Source of the DNA: Vicinamibacteria bacterium
GTDB taxonomy: Bacteria; Acidobacteriota; Vicinamibacteria; Fen-336
Reading direction: 5' to 3'
NCBI GenBank assembly: GCA_025923995.1
Contig: JAICEW010000005.1
Span: 1 to 53,615, forward strand
Length of the DNA stretch: 53,615 nt
This document shows positions 27,150 to 35,562 of this stretch, piece by piece. The position numbers were made by a program, and so were the translations under genes. The first letter of the stretch is position 1; each line of letters begins with the position of its first letter. Under the pieces are notes generated by a model. That model did not search any database. It saw only the letters and a list, made by a program, of their open reading frames with translations, and was not told the origin of the DNA.

Positions 27150-29723
27150 TCAGCGGACGGGGCCGACCGTCGCCAGGAGGCCCCGGTCCTCGTTGACCTC
27201 GACGCGGGCGACCGAGCCCTTCGTCACGAACTCGAACTTCCCGCCCTCCGGCTCCAGGACGACCGTGCGCGAGGCGCGTCCGCCCGCGTGCACGACCGAG
27301 AGCAGCAGGGGCACCGGTCCCGGCAGGTCGCGCGCGCGCACGTCGACGATCACGCGCGAGCCCTCCTTGTGGTCCACCTCGCGCTTCACCTCGATGTGCG
27401 GCAGCTGCGTGCCGTAGACCCACTCGCGGAAGTACGGGCCCAGGGGGCGGCCCGAGACCTCCTCCAGCGCCTGCTGCACCTGCAGCGTCCCCACCTTGCC
27501 GAACCGGTGGCGCTCCTGCAGCCGCTGGGCCGCCGCGCGGAACGCCTCGTCCCCGACGATCCCGCGCAGCATGTGCAGCACGTACGCGCCCTTGTTGTAG
27601 ACGATCGCGCGGTAGATCTGCGGGTCGCCCACGACGTGCCCCAGCCGGTGCCCCAGGTGGATGGGCCCCTCGGCGTTCTCGCGCAGGGCCCAGCGCGCCA
27701 GCCGGCGCAGCACGTTGTCGAAGGCCTCGTCGCCCCGGCTCTGCCGCGTCCACAGGGCCGCCGCATACTGCGCGAACCCCTCGGAGATCCAGCGCTCGCG
27801 GTAGTTCTGGCCCGTGACCGCGTGGCCCCACCACTGATGGGCCAGCTCGTGCGCGAAGAAGAAGCCGGGCATGTCCCAGAAGGTCGCGGGATCGTCGCGC
27901 AGCTCGCCGCGCGCCAGCGGCGGACGGCGCGACAGGATGACCAGGCCCGGCGGGCTGTGGCCCCCCGGCGTGATCCCCTCGACCACCGCCAGGCGCAGCG
28001 TCTCGTAGGGATAGGGGCCGAACTCCTGCTCGAAGAAGTGGAGGATGTCGCCCGCCTGCTCCAGGGTGCGCACCGCCTCGGAGCGGGTGCGCGTGAGCGC
28101 GAAGGCCTCCAGCGTCCGGCCGCCGTCGATCCTGTGCCCGACCTCCTGGAAGCGGCCGACCACCACCGTGATGTACTTGGCCGGCAGGTCCTGCCGGTAC
28201 TCCTGGAGGTGCCGCCCGTTCTCGCGGCGGCCCTGCAGGCGCACGCCCCCGGTGAGCGCGCTCCAGTCGTCGGGCACGTCGAAGCGCAGCCGCGCGGTCG
28301 CGTAGTCGTCGTTCCCCGCCTGCGGGTACCACGCGGTCCGGTTCGAGTAGGTGAGCACCTCGTCGATCAGGACGTCGCGGTCGAACACGTCCGCGTCGCC
28401 GCGCGGGACCACCTGCAGCAGCTCCTGCTCGACGGCCGCCGGGCGGTGGTACCCCACGAAGCGCACCGTGAGCGAGACCTCGCCGATGCGGCCGGAGAGC
28501 GGGCCCAGCGACACCATCACGCTGCCCTGGCCGCGCACGCGGAAGAAGGCGAGCGGGCCGGTCAGCGGCGAGGCGATGGACGTCACGCCCAGGCTGTCGT
28601 CCAGCCGCAGCCGCAGCGTCGAGGAGGCGGCCAGCAGGCGCAGCCTCATCGTGTTCTGGCCCTCGAGCCGGCTGCGCGCGGGATCGAAGCGCACCTGCAG
28701 GTCGTGGGCGAGCACGTCCACCGTCCGGTCCGCGTCCTCGTTGTAGTCGGTGTCGCGGCCCGCCAGCGGGTACAGGCAGATCTGGCGGCGCCGCTCGCGG
28801 TCGAAGAGGCTGATGCCCTCGTTCTCCGAGGCGCTGATGGCGTAGGTCAGCGTGCCCCGGCGCGCGGTGCGGAAGTTGACGGCCGCGTCCCCCAGGCCGG
28901 GGTAGATCCACCAGGGCGAGCGCGGGAAGCTGGTGTCCAGCAGGAACGAGCGCGGGGACTGCTCGTCGTAGAACTCGCGCGCGGCCTTGAGGTCCTTCGC
29001 TCCCTCGGGGTGGGGGGTGAACCGCACCGGCGACAGCACGCGGTGCAGGTCGGCCGGGTGGAGCCGGACGAAGGCCGTGCGCACGCGCTCCCTGAGCTCG
29101 GGCGCGCCGCAGAACTGGCGGAGCTGCTCCCTCTCCGAGGGCGGCTTGGGGCTCACGACCACCTCGCCGTCGCCCACGAACAGCAGCATGGTGGGACCCA
29201 GGGTGGCCGGCGACGTGAAGACGGTTCCGCGCAGCATCCGCAGCTCGAAGTCCTCCAGGCGAACGGTGAGGCCGTCCGCGCGGTAGGGTTGCGGATCGAG
29301 CGTGAGGTGGACCAGCCCCTCGACGCCGGGCAGCGACTCGCGCCTGGCCAGGCTCCAGCCGGCCGCACCGCGCCGGGCCTCGAACGTCCACTGGCTGAGG
29401 CGGCCGCGCGGCTCGTTGACGGCGAAGACCCGCGCGTGGATCTCCGCCTTGTCTCCCGACGCGCTCGCGGGCGCGAACACCTCGATCGAGGACTCCTCGG
29501 AATGGAAGAGCTCGCGGATGAGGGCCGCCTCCTCCTCGCGGGCAGCCGCGCTCTCGAAGGTCCACAGATCGAGGTAGGCCGCCTCGTCCTTGGACAGGAA
29601 GGCGCGCTCGAGCTGCTCGGCGAGCTGGCGGGGCTGCGCCGCGACCACGCTCACGTCCTGCGCGGACGCGGAGGCCGCGAGGTACAGGGCCAGCGCCAGG
29701 CTGGCCCACGCCCGGCGCGTCAC
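27150..29723 (-). CDS. Secreted M1-family zinc metallopeptidase lacking the GAMEN motif
   Basis: 857 aa from a GTG overlapping the histidine kinase stop (GTGA). Signal peptide 1-21 (ASA cleavage site). About 280 residues of unassigned N-terminal sequence precede the M1 saddle domain. The zinc site is HELAHQWWGH from H625, with the third ligand in WISEGFAQY about 20 residues later. The exopeptidase-defining GAMEN loop is replaced by VVEGITPGGHSPPGLVIL, so it may not be an aminopeptidase. The C-terminus has an Ig-like beta domain. Likely periplasmic or extracellular; proteolytic specificity unknown. Confidence 0.85.
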   Translation of the reverse strand: MTRRAWASLALALYLAASASAQDVSVVAAQPRQLAEQLERAFLSKDEAAYLDLWTFESAAAREEEAALIRELFHSEESSIEVFAPASASGDKAEIHARVFAVNEPRGRLSQWTFEARRGAAGWSLARRESLPGVEGLVHLTLDPQPYRADGLTVRLEDFELRMLRGTVFTSPATLGPTMLLFVGDGEVVVSPKPPSEREQLRQFCGAPELRERVRTAFVRLHPADLHRVLSPVRFTPHPEGAKDLKAAREFYDEQSPRSFLLDTSFPRSPWWIYPGLGDAAVNFRTARRGTLTYAISASENEGISLFDRERRRQICLYPLAGRDTDYNEDADRTVDVLAHDLQVRFDPARSRLEGQNTMRLRLLAASSTLRLRLDDSLGVTSIASPLTGPLAFFRVRGQGSVMVSLGPLSGRIGEVSLTVRFVGYHRPAAVEQELLQVVPRGDADVFDRDVLIDEVLTYSNRTAWYPQAGNDDYATARLRFDVPDDWSALTGGVRLQGRRENGRHLQEYRQDLPAKYITVVVGRFQEVGHRIDGGRTLEAFALTRTRSEAVRTLEQAGDILHFFEQEFGPYPYETLRLAVVEGITPGGHSPPGLVILSRRPPLARGELRDDPATFWDMPGFFFAHELAHQWWGHAVTGQNYRERWISEGFAQYAAALWTRQSRGDEAFDNVLRRLARWALRENAEGPIHLGHRLGHVVGDPQIYRAIVYNKGAYVLHMLRGIVGDEAFRAAAQRLQERHRFGKVGTLQVQQALEEVSGRPLGPYFREWVYGTQLPHIEVKREVDHKEGSRVIVDVRARDLPGPVPLLLSVVHAGGRASRTVVLEPEGGKFEFVTKGSVARVEVNEDRGLLATVGPVR

Positions 29724-32479
29724 GCCCAGGCCGCCTGGCGGGGCGGCGGAGCCTGCCGGCGCGGCAGCCGCACCGCGAAGCGGCTTCCCTGGCCGGGGTG
29801 GCTGTCCACGTCCACCTGCCCGCGGTGCAGCCTCACGATCTCGCGCACGAGGTAGAGCCCGACCCCGGTGCCGCCGACGCGCCGGGCGATGCCCCCGTCC
29901 ACCATGTAGAACTTCTCGAAGATGCGCGGCAGGTGCTCGGGTGCGATCCCGATCCCGCCGTCCTCCACCTCCAGGGTCACCTCGGCCTCCTGGGCGCGCC
30001 CGCGCACCACCACCCGCCCCCCCGACTCGCTGTACTTCACCGCGTTGTCCACCAGCTTGCGCACCACCTGGTGGATGAGGCTGCGGTCGCCCTGGAGCGC
30101 GCATCCCTGGTCGGGGAAGTCGAGCTCCACACGCACCTTCTTCTTGGCCGCCGCCGCGCGCAGCATCTCGATGGACGAGGCCGTCACCTCGCGCAGGTCC
30201 AGGTCCTGGACCTGCAGCACGCCCTCGGCCTCTCCCTGCTCGATGCGGCTCACGTCCATCAGCGTGTCGACCAGGTCGATCACCCGGTCGCAGCTCTCGA
30301 CCATCACGCGCAGCACGTCGGCCGAGCCGGCGTAGGACTGGTCCTCCAGGAGGAACTCGCTGTACCCGCGCACCACCGTGAGCGGCGTGCGGAACTCGTG
30401 GCTCACGTTGCGCAGGTACTCGCGACGCATGCGGTCCAGGTCCTCCAGCCGCCGGTTCGAGTGGACGATGCGCTCGAGGTGGGCCCGCGTCTCCGCCAGC
30501 AGGCGCGCGTTGTCCAGCGCGATCGCGGCCTGGTCCGCGAAGGCGCTCATGAGGTGCTGGTCCTCGGGCGAGAACACGCGCGGCTCCTTGGTGATCACCT
30601 CCAGGCTGCCCAGCACCTCGCCCCCGCGGCGCAGGGGCACGCCCAGGAACGAGCGGTACCCGTATTGCTCGACGCGCTCCTTGTACTCGAGCCGCGGGTC
30701 GTCGCGCATCTCCGTCACCGCCATGGGCGCGCCGTCGCGCACCACGCGCCCGGTGAGGCTCTGGCCCAGCCGCAGCACCTGCCACGAGCTGGCCACCTCG
30801 GGCTCCAGCCCCTCGTGCGCCGCCAGCTTCAGCTCGTCGCCCCCCCGCAGCATGAGCAGGCAGTAGCGCGTGCCCATGACCTCGTTGACGCTGCGCGTCA
30901 CCAGCGGCAGCAGCGTCTTCAGGTCCTGCCGCTCCAGCACGCCGCGGCCGATCTCCAGCAGGGACTCGAACTCACGGTTGCGGCGGCGCACCGCCTCCAG
31001 CAGCCGCGCGTTGTCCAGCGCGATCGCGATGTGGCGGGCCACCGGCTCCAGGATGGCCAGGTCGAGGCTGGTGAAGGCGTCCGCCTTCGCGCGGCCGAGG
31101 TTGAGCGAGCCGATCACGCGGTCGTGGGACCGCAGCGGGAGCGTCGCCAGCGCGCGCGCCTCTCCCGCGCGGAACAGCCCCGCCGCGTGGGGCGGCGGGG
31201 CTTCCGGTCCTTCGCACCAGGCGGTGGGGAGCCGGAAGGCCCAGGACACGGAGGCGGCGGGGAAGGGAGCGCGCGCGCGCGTCGTGCCCCGCCCCACCGC
31301 GACCACCTCCAGGGCGCCGGCCGGGTCCGTGAGCTCCAGCGCGATGCTGAGCTGGTCGAAGGGCACGATGCGCCGCGCCTCCTGCGCGGCCACCGCGAAG
31401 ATGTCCTCGATGGTGAGGCTCAGGTTGACGGCGCCGGCGATCTCGTTGATGGCCGCCAGCCGCTCCGCGTGGTCCTTGATCTCCTGCTCCATCTGGCGCT
31501 CGCGCGTCACGTCCCGCACGGTCGCGATGACGGACTGCTTGCCCTCGAACAGCAGCGAGCCGGCCCGGACGTAGACGCGCCGCGTCGCCCCCTGGCGCGT
31601 CCGCACGCGCGTCTCCAGCCCACCCGAGACCGCCTGGCTCAGCTCCCACGCGCGGTAGCGCTCCGCCACCTCGCGCCGGTCCTCGGGCACGATCAGGTCG
31701 CGGAAGTCCGAGCCGACGAGGCCGGCCGGCACGTCGTCCACGATGCTGGCCATCACCTCGTTCGCGTACGCCAGGCGCCCCTCCTGGATGATCACCACGC
31801 CGTCCTGGATGCGCCCGAGCAGGCGGCGGTAGCGCTCCTCGCTCTCGCGCAGCTGGCGCAACGCCTCCGCCTGGTCCTGCTGGCTGAGCACGTGCGCGTC
31901 CACGGTGAGCGACAGCTGCGCGTTGGCCGCGGAGAGGTCGGCGTTGACCTGCTCCAGCCGCGCCTGCATGGTCTTGACGTACGAGCTGGTGGTCCCGCCC
32001 ATGAAGGCGCAGAACAGGATGGCCAGCGCGTGCAGCACGCCCAGCGGCTGGTCCGACAGGAGGGCCAGGCCGGTCACCAGCGCCGCGTCGAAGACGCCGA
32101 AGGCGAGCGCGTAGCGCAGCCCGCCCCGGATCGACACGGCCACGACGTGCGGGTAGATGAGCAGCCAGATGGGGCTGGCCAGGCCGCCCGAGAGCGCGGC
32201 GCCCGCCGCCACCGCCAGCACGTCGGCCGTGTCGTGCGCGATGCGCAGGGCCCGTCGGCCGCGGAACCGCTTGTGCAGCCAGAGCTGGCTGACCAGGCTG
32301 AACGCGACGTAGGCCGCGATGACGGCGACGCAGAGCCATGCCTTCGTGCGGGGATGGTTCCAGAGCATGGCCAGGGTCAGGACCGCGAGGCCGACCGAGA
32401 GCCAGCGCGCGAGCGGCGTGATGAGGCGCCCGCGCCTGTAAAGCGCGTCCGGCATGGGCTTTGGCGCGTCGGGTGCCAT
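29720..32479 (-). CDS. Membrane sensor histidine kinase with PAS and two GAF domains
   Basis: 919 aa. ATG 32479 is chosen because GAGGT lies about nine bases upstream; an ATG at 32521 would add 14 residues. About six transmembrane helices (~20-175), coiled coil, PAS (~215-330), two GAF domains (~340-510 and ~515-670), HisKA with H694 in VSHEFRTPL, then HATPase_c with N box DNAVKYS and G boxes DGGIGI and GGTGVGL. No response regulator is adjacent, so the partner is elsewhere. Translational coupling to an exported peptidase suggests that the peptidase works on or near the sensed signal, an inference only. Confidence 0.91.
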   Translation of the reverse strand: MAPDAPKPMPDALYRRGRLITPLARWLSVGLAVLTLAMLWNHPRTKAWLCVAVIAAYVAFSLVSQLWLHKRFRGRRALRIAHDTADVLAVAAGAALSGGLASPIWLLIYPHVVAVSIRGGLRYALAFGVFDAALVTGLALLSDQPLGVLHALAILFCAFMGGTTSSYVKTMQARLEQVNADLSAANAQLSLTVDAHVLSQQDQAEALRQLRESEERYRRLLGRIQDGVVIIQEGRLAYANEVMASIVDDVPAGLVGSDFRDLIVPEDRREVAERYRAWELSQAVSGGLETRVRTRQGATRRVYVRAGSLLFEGKQSVIATVRDVTRERQMEQEIKDHAERLAAINEIAGAVNLSLTIEDIFAVAAQEARRIVPFDQLSIALELTDPAGALEVVAVGRGTTRARAPFPAASVSWAFRLPTAWCEGPEAPPPHAAGLFRAGEARALATLPLRSHDRVIGSLNLGRAKADAFTSLDLAILEPVARHIAIALDNARLLEAVRRRNREFESLLEIGRGVLERQDLKTLLPLVTRSVNEVMGTRYCLLMLRGGDELKLAAHEGLEPEVASSWQVLRLGQSLTGRVVRDGAPMAVTEMRDDPRLEYKERVEQYGYRSFLGVPLRRGGEVLGSLEVITKEPRVFSPEDQHLMSAFADQAAIALDNARLLAETRAHLERIVHSNRRLEDLDRMRREYLRNVSHEFRTPLTVVRGYSEFLLEDQSYAGSADVLRVMVESCDRVIDLVDTLMDVSRIEQGEAEGVLQVQDLDLREVTASSIEMLRAAAAKKKVRVELDFPDQGCALQGDRSLIHQVVRKLVDNAVKYSESGGRVVVRGRAQEAEVTLEVEDGGIGIAPEHLPRIFEKFYMVDGGIARRVGGTGVGLYLVREIVRLHRGQVDVDSHPGQGSRFAVRLPRRQAPPPRQAAWA

Positions 32480-32559
32480 TTCGAGCGACCTCAGTAAAGC
32501 ACACGCCGCGGGGGCGTCCAAACCCCGGAATGAGAGGCCGGCGGGGACGGGGCGGGACT

Positions 32560-32565
32560 TATAAT
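32560..32565 (+). promoter_or_regulatory. -10 element TATAAT for the NAPRTase-like gene; near-leaderless
   Basis: Consensus TATAAT nine bases before the ATG at 32575, implying a transcript starting within about 0-3 bases of the start codon. Only a weak CAGG could act as Shine-Dalgarno. No -35 match at 16-18 bases. Confidence 0.55.
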
Positions 32566-32574
32566 CTCAGGCCC

Positions 32575-33930
32575 ATGAGCGTTTTCGACCGGCGCCGGCT
32601 TCCCGCGTCCGTGTTCAAGCTGGACGTCGAGCGCATGCGGCAGGGGTGGTACACCGACAAGTACTTCATCAACATCGCGCTCACGCTGGGGGAGCTGGCG
32701 CGGCAGGGCTACCGCTTCGGCGGCACCGCGCCCGACCTGTCCGACCTGGACGTGGACCTCGCCAACGTGGACGTCGGGAGCCTCGAGGTCGAGGTGCAGT
32801 GGTTCCCGCGCCGCCAGCCCTTCACCGTGGTGGTCGGCGTGGACAAGGCGCTGGCCATGCTGGCCGAGTGCACGGGCTACTTCGACGCGTCGGGCCGGTT
32901 CGTCAACACCTTCGAGTCCATGGAGGTGTGGGCGGTGCACGACGGCACCGAGTCGCCCTACGACGGCGACCCGCTGAACGTGAGCCCCGTGATGCGCGTG
33001 CGGGGCCGCTACCGCGACTTCGCGATCCTGGAGACGCCCACGCTGGGCGCGCTCACACGCGGCAGCCGCGTGGCCACGAACGTGTACGAGGTCATGAAGG
33101 CCGCGCGGGGCAAGCAGGTGCTGTTCTTCCCAGCCCGCTTCGACGCGCACGAGGTGCAGGCCGCGGACGGCTACGCCTACCAGGTGGCGGTCCAGCTCTT
33201 CAACCAGAACTTCGGGAAGAGCCTCCCCGCGCACGTCTCCACCGACGCGCAGGGCGACTGGTGGGGCGGGGCCGGAGGCGGGACCGTGTCCCACGCGGCC
33301 ATCGCCTGCTTCCTGGGCGACACCGCCGAGGCCATGCTGGCGTTCGCGTCGACCCGCCCGCCCGACATCCCGCGCATCGCCGTGGTCGACTTCAACAACG
33401 ACTGCGTGGGCACGTCGCTGGCCGTGATCCGGACGCTGTTCCGGCGCTACCTCGAGCACATGAGGGCCGGCCGGCCGGACGAGGCGCTGCGCTACAAGCT
33501 GTTCGGCGTGCGGCCCGACACCTCCGCGAACATGCGCGACGTCTCGGTGCCGCCCCTGGGCGACAAGCGGCTCGACTGCGGCGTGAACGCGCGCCTGGTC
33601 ATCATCCTGCGCGAGGCCCTCGACCGCGAGTGGCGCTCGTGGGGGCTCGCTGGCGAGGACGCCCGGCTGGCCGAGAGCTACTGCCGCGAGATCAAGATCG
33701 CGGTGACGGGCGGGTTCACGCCCGAGAAGATCCGGCAGTTCGAGGAGCTCAAGGTGCCGGCCGACATCTACGGCGTGGGCTCGTGGCTCCTCTCCTCCTG
33801 CGACGTGTGCGGCACCAACAACGACTTCACGGCCGACGTGGTGCGCGTCCGCATCGAGGGCCGCTGGTACGACCTGGCCAAGGTGGGCCGCAAGGCCTGT
33901 GACAACCTCATGCTGGAGCGCGTGCAGTAG
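32575..33930 (+). CDS. Nicotinate phosphoribosyltransferase-like protein
   Basis: 451 aa. It aligns by eye with the archaeal-type nicotinate phosphoribosyltransferase pattern: an N-terminal YTDKYF segment, HEVQAADGYAY, GTVSHAAIAC, the acidic loop VVDFNNDCVG, the PRPP-site GVRPDTSANMRD, then IAVTGGFTPEKIRQF and the terminal phosphate-binding GVGSWLL. These enzymes make nicotinate mononucleotide from nicotinate and PRPP in NAD salvage. The DTP typical of the family is DTS here, and a CDVC pair follows the phosphate loop, so substrate preference may differ. Divergent from the histidine kinase gene. Confidence 0.8.
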   Translation: MSVFDRRRLPASVFKLDVERMRQGWYTDKYFINIALTLGELARQGYRFGGTAPDLSDLDVDLANVDVGSLEVEVQWFPRRQPFTVVVGVDKALAMLAECTGYFDASGRFVNTFESMEVWAVHDGTESPYDGDPLNVSPVMRVRGRYRDFAILETPTLGALTRGSRVATNVYEVMKAARGKQVLFFPARFDAHEVQAADGYAYQVAVQLFNQNFGKSLPAHVSTDAQGDWWGGAGGGTVSHAAIACFLGDTAEAMLAFASTRPPDIPRIAVVDFNNDCVGTSLAVIRTLFRRYLEHMRAGRPDEALRYKLFGVRPDTSANMRDVSVPPLGDKRLDCGVNARLVIILREALDREWRSWGLAGEDARLAESYCREIKIAVTGGFTPEKIRQFEELKVPADIYGVGSWLLSSCDVCGTNNDFTADVVRVRIEGRWYDLAKVGRKACDNLMLERVQ

Positions 33931-33934
33931 ACGG

Positions 33935-33940
33935 TATAAT
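33935..33940 (+). promoter_or_regulatory. -10 element TATAAT for the TlpA-like gene; predicted leaderless
   Basis: Consensus TATAAT beginning four bases after the previous stop and ending six bases before ATG 33947, so transcription should start at the A of the ATG. No Shine-Dalgarno fits in the six-base gap. Confidence 0.6.
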
Positions 33941-33946
33941 CGGTTG

Positions 33947-34453
33947 ATGCCGGGAACCGTGAAGTCCTTCGCAATCCTCCTCGTGGCCGCGGGCCTCGCG
34001 TGCACGGGGGTGTCCGCCCACAAGCCGATCGGGCCGGCTCCCGCCTTCGAGCTGCCGGAGCTGACCGGAGGCAAGGTCACCCTGTCCTCCCTGCAGGGCA
34101 AGGTGGTGGTGCTCGACTTCTGGGCCACCTGGTGCGGGCCCTGCATCGCCGAGATCCCGGAGTACAAGGACTTCTGGTCGAAGAACCGCTCCCGCGGCGT
34201 CGAGGTGATCGGCGTCGTGGTGGACTCCGGCGAGCCGCAGGAGATCGCCGACTTCGTGCGGGAGCACCGGATCCCGTACCGCCAGCTCCTGGGGGACGAC
34301 AAGATCGCGGAGGCGTTCGGCGCCGACCAGGGCCTGCCCACGACGTTCGTCATCGACGGCAAGGGCGTGATCCGGTCCAAGACCCTGGGCAAGCCGCCCA
34401 ACAAGTTCCGCAAGCTGCAGGACGTCGTGGACGAGGCTTTGGCCGCCTCATGA
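33947..34453 (+). CDS. TlpA-like thiol-disulfide oxidoreductase
   Basis: 168 aa with an export signal or anchor (residues 6-24) followed by a redoxin/thioredoxin fold. Active site WCGPC at 62-66 and cis-proline in LPTTFVIDG. TlpA/ResA-type proteins reduce periplasmic disulfides, for example in cytochrome c maturation or copper-site assembly; no such genes are adjacent. The Cys within the AGLACTG stretch might suggest a lipoprotein, but the lipobox is not convincing. ATGA overlap with the Mrp ATPase gene. Confidence 0.88.
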   Translation: MPGTVKSFAILLVAAGLACTGVSAHKPIGPAPAFELPELTGGKVTLSSLQGKVVVLDFWATWCGPCIAEIPEYKDFWSKNRSRGVEVIGVVVDSGEPQEIADFVREHRIPYRQLLGDDKIAEAFGADQGLPTTFVIDGKGVIRSKTLGKPPNKFRKLQDVVDEALAAS

Positions 34454-35523
34454 GCGCCCCCACCACCGAACAGGTCCTGGACGTCCTGCGCACGGTCCAG
34501 GATCCGGACCTGCACAAGGACATCGTCACGCTGGGGTTCGTCAAGGACGTCACGATCGACGGGGGCGCGGTGCGCTTCACGGTCGAGCTGACGACCCCCG
34601 CCTGCCCGGTCAAGGACCAGATGAAGGCGGAGGCGGAGCAGAAGGTGATGGGCCTTCCGGGCGTCACCTCCGCGCAGGCGAACATGACCGCGGACGTGCG
34701 CGCCCGCGGCGGCTTCGGACGGCAGGCCGTGCCCGGCATCCGCAACATCATCGCGGTGGGCGCGGGCAAGGGCGGCGTGGGCAAGTCCACGACGGCGGTC
34801 AACCTCGCGCTCGCGCTGCGGGAGACCGGCGCGCGCGTGGGGCTCATGGACACCGACGTGTACGGGCCCAACGTCCCGCAGATGCTGGGCATCCACGCGC
34901 AGCCCGAGGTCAGCGAGGACAAGAAGATGATCCCGCCGGAGGGCCACGGCCTGAAGGCGATCTCGATGGGCATGCTGGTGCCGCCCGACCAGCCGGTCAT
35001 CTGGCGCGGCCCCATGCTCCACGGCGCGGTGCAGCAGTTCATGCGGGACGTGGCCTGGGGCGAGCTCGACTACCTGGTGGTGGACCTGCCCCCGGGGACG
35101 GGCGACGTCGCCCTCAGCATGGCCCAGAGCGTGCCCATGGCGGGCGCGGTGCTGGTGACGACGCCGCAGGACGTCTCGGTCTCGGACGTGCGCAAGGCGG
35201 TGGGTATGTTCCGCCAGCTCAACATCCCCGTGCTCGGCGTGATGGAGAACATGAGCGGCTTCGTCTGCGGCCACTGCGGCGAGCGCACCGAGATCTTCGG
35301 CGAAGGCGGGGGCGAGCGCCTGGCGAAGGACATGGGCATACCGTTCCTGGGGTCGGTGCCGATCGACTCGCGGGTCCGCTCGGGCGGCGACGAGGGGAAG
35401 CCGATCCTGGTCACGTACCCGGAGTCGCCCGCGGCGGCGGCCCTGCGCTCGGTGGCAGGGAAGGTCGCGGCCCAGATCTCCATCCAGGCCATGCGGGTGC
35501 TGCGCGTCATCCAGACGGCCTGA
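34450..35523 (+). CDS. mrp: Mrp/NBP35-family iron-sulfur cluster carrier ATPase
   Basis: 357 aa, start set by ATGA overlap. An N-terminal MIP18/DUF59 domain (~5-85) is fused to a P-loop NTPase with the deviant Walker A GKGGVGKST at 106-114, the switch region DLPPGTGD, and a CxxC at C273-C276 (CGHC), the cluster-bridging pair. Mrp proteins assemble or deliver [4Fe-4S] clusters to apo-enzymes. Possible clients are metalloenzymes generally; no specific partner is encoded next to it. Confidence 0.93.
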   Translation: MSAPTTEQVLDVLRTVQDPDLHKDIVTLGFVKDVTIDGGAVRFTVELTTPACPVKDQMKAEAEQKVMGLPGVTSAQANMTADVRARGGFGRQAVPGIRNIIAVGAGKGGVGKSTTAVNLALALRETGARVGLMDTDVYGPNVPQMLGIHAQPEVSEDKKMIPPEGHGLKAISMGMLVPPDQPVIWRGPMLHGAVQQFMRDVAWGELDYLVVDLPPGTGDVALSMAQSVPMAGAVLVTTPQDVSVSDVRKAVGMFRQLNIPVLGVMENMSGFVCGHCGERTEIFGEGGGERLAKDMGIPFLGSVPIDSRVRSGGDEGKPILVTYPESPAAAALRSVAGKVAAQISIQAMRVLRVIQTA

Positions 35524-35562
35524 AGCTCGCCTTGCGACCACCCATCGGGAGGACGTCCTAAC

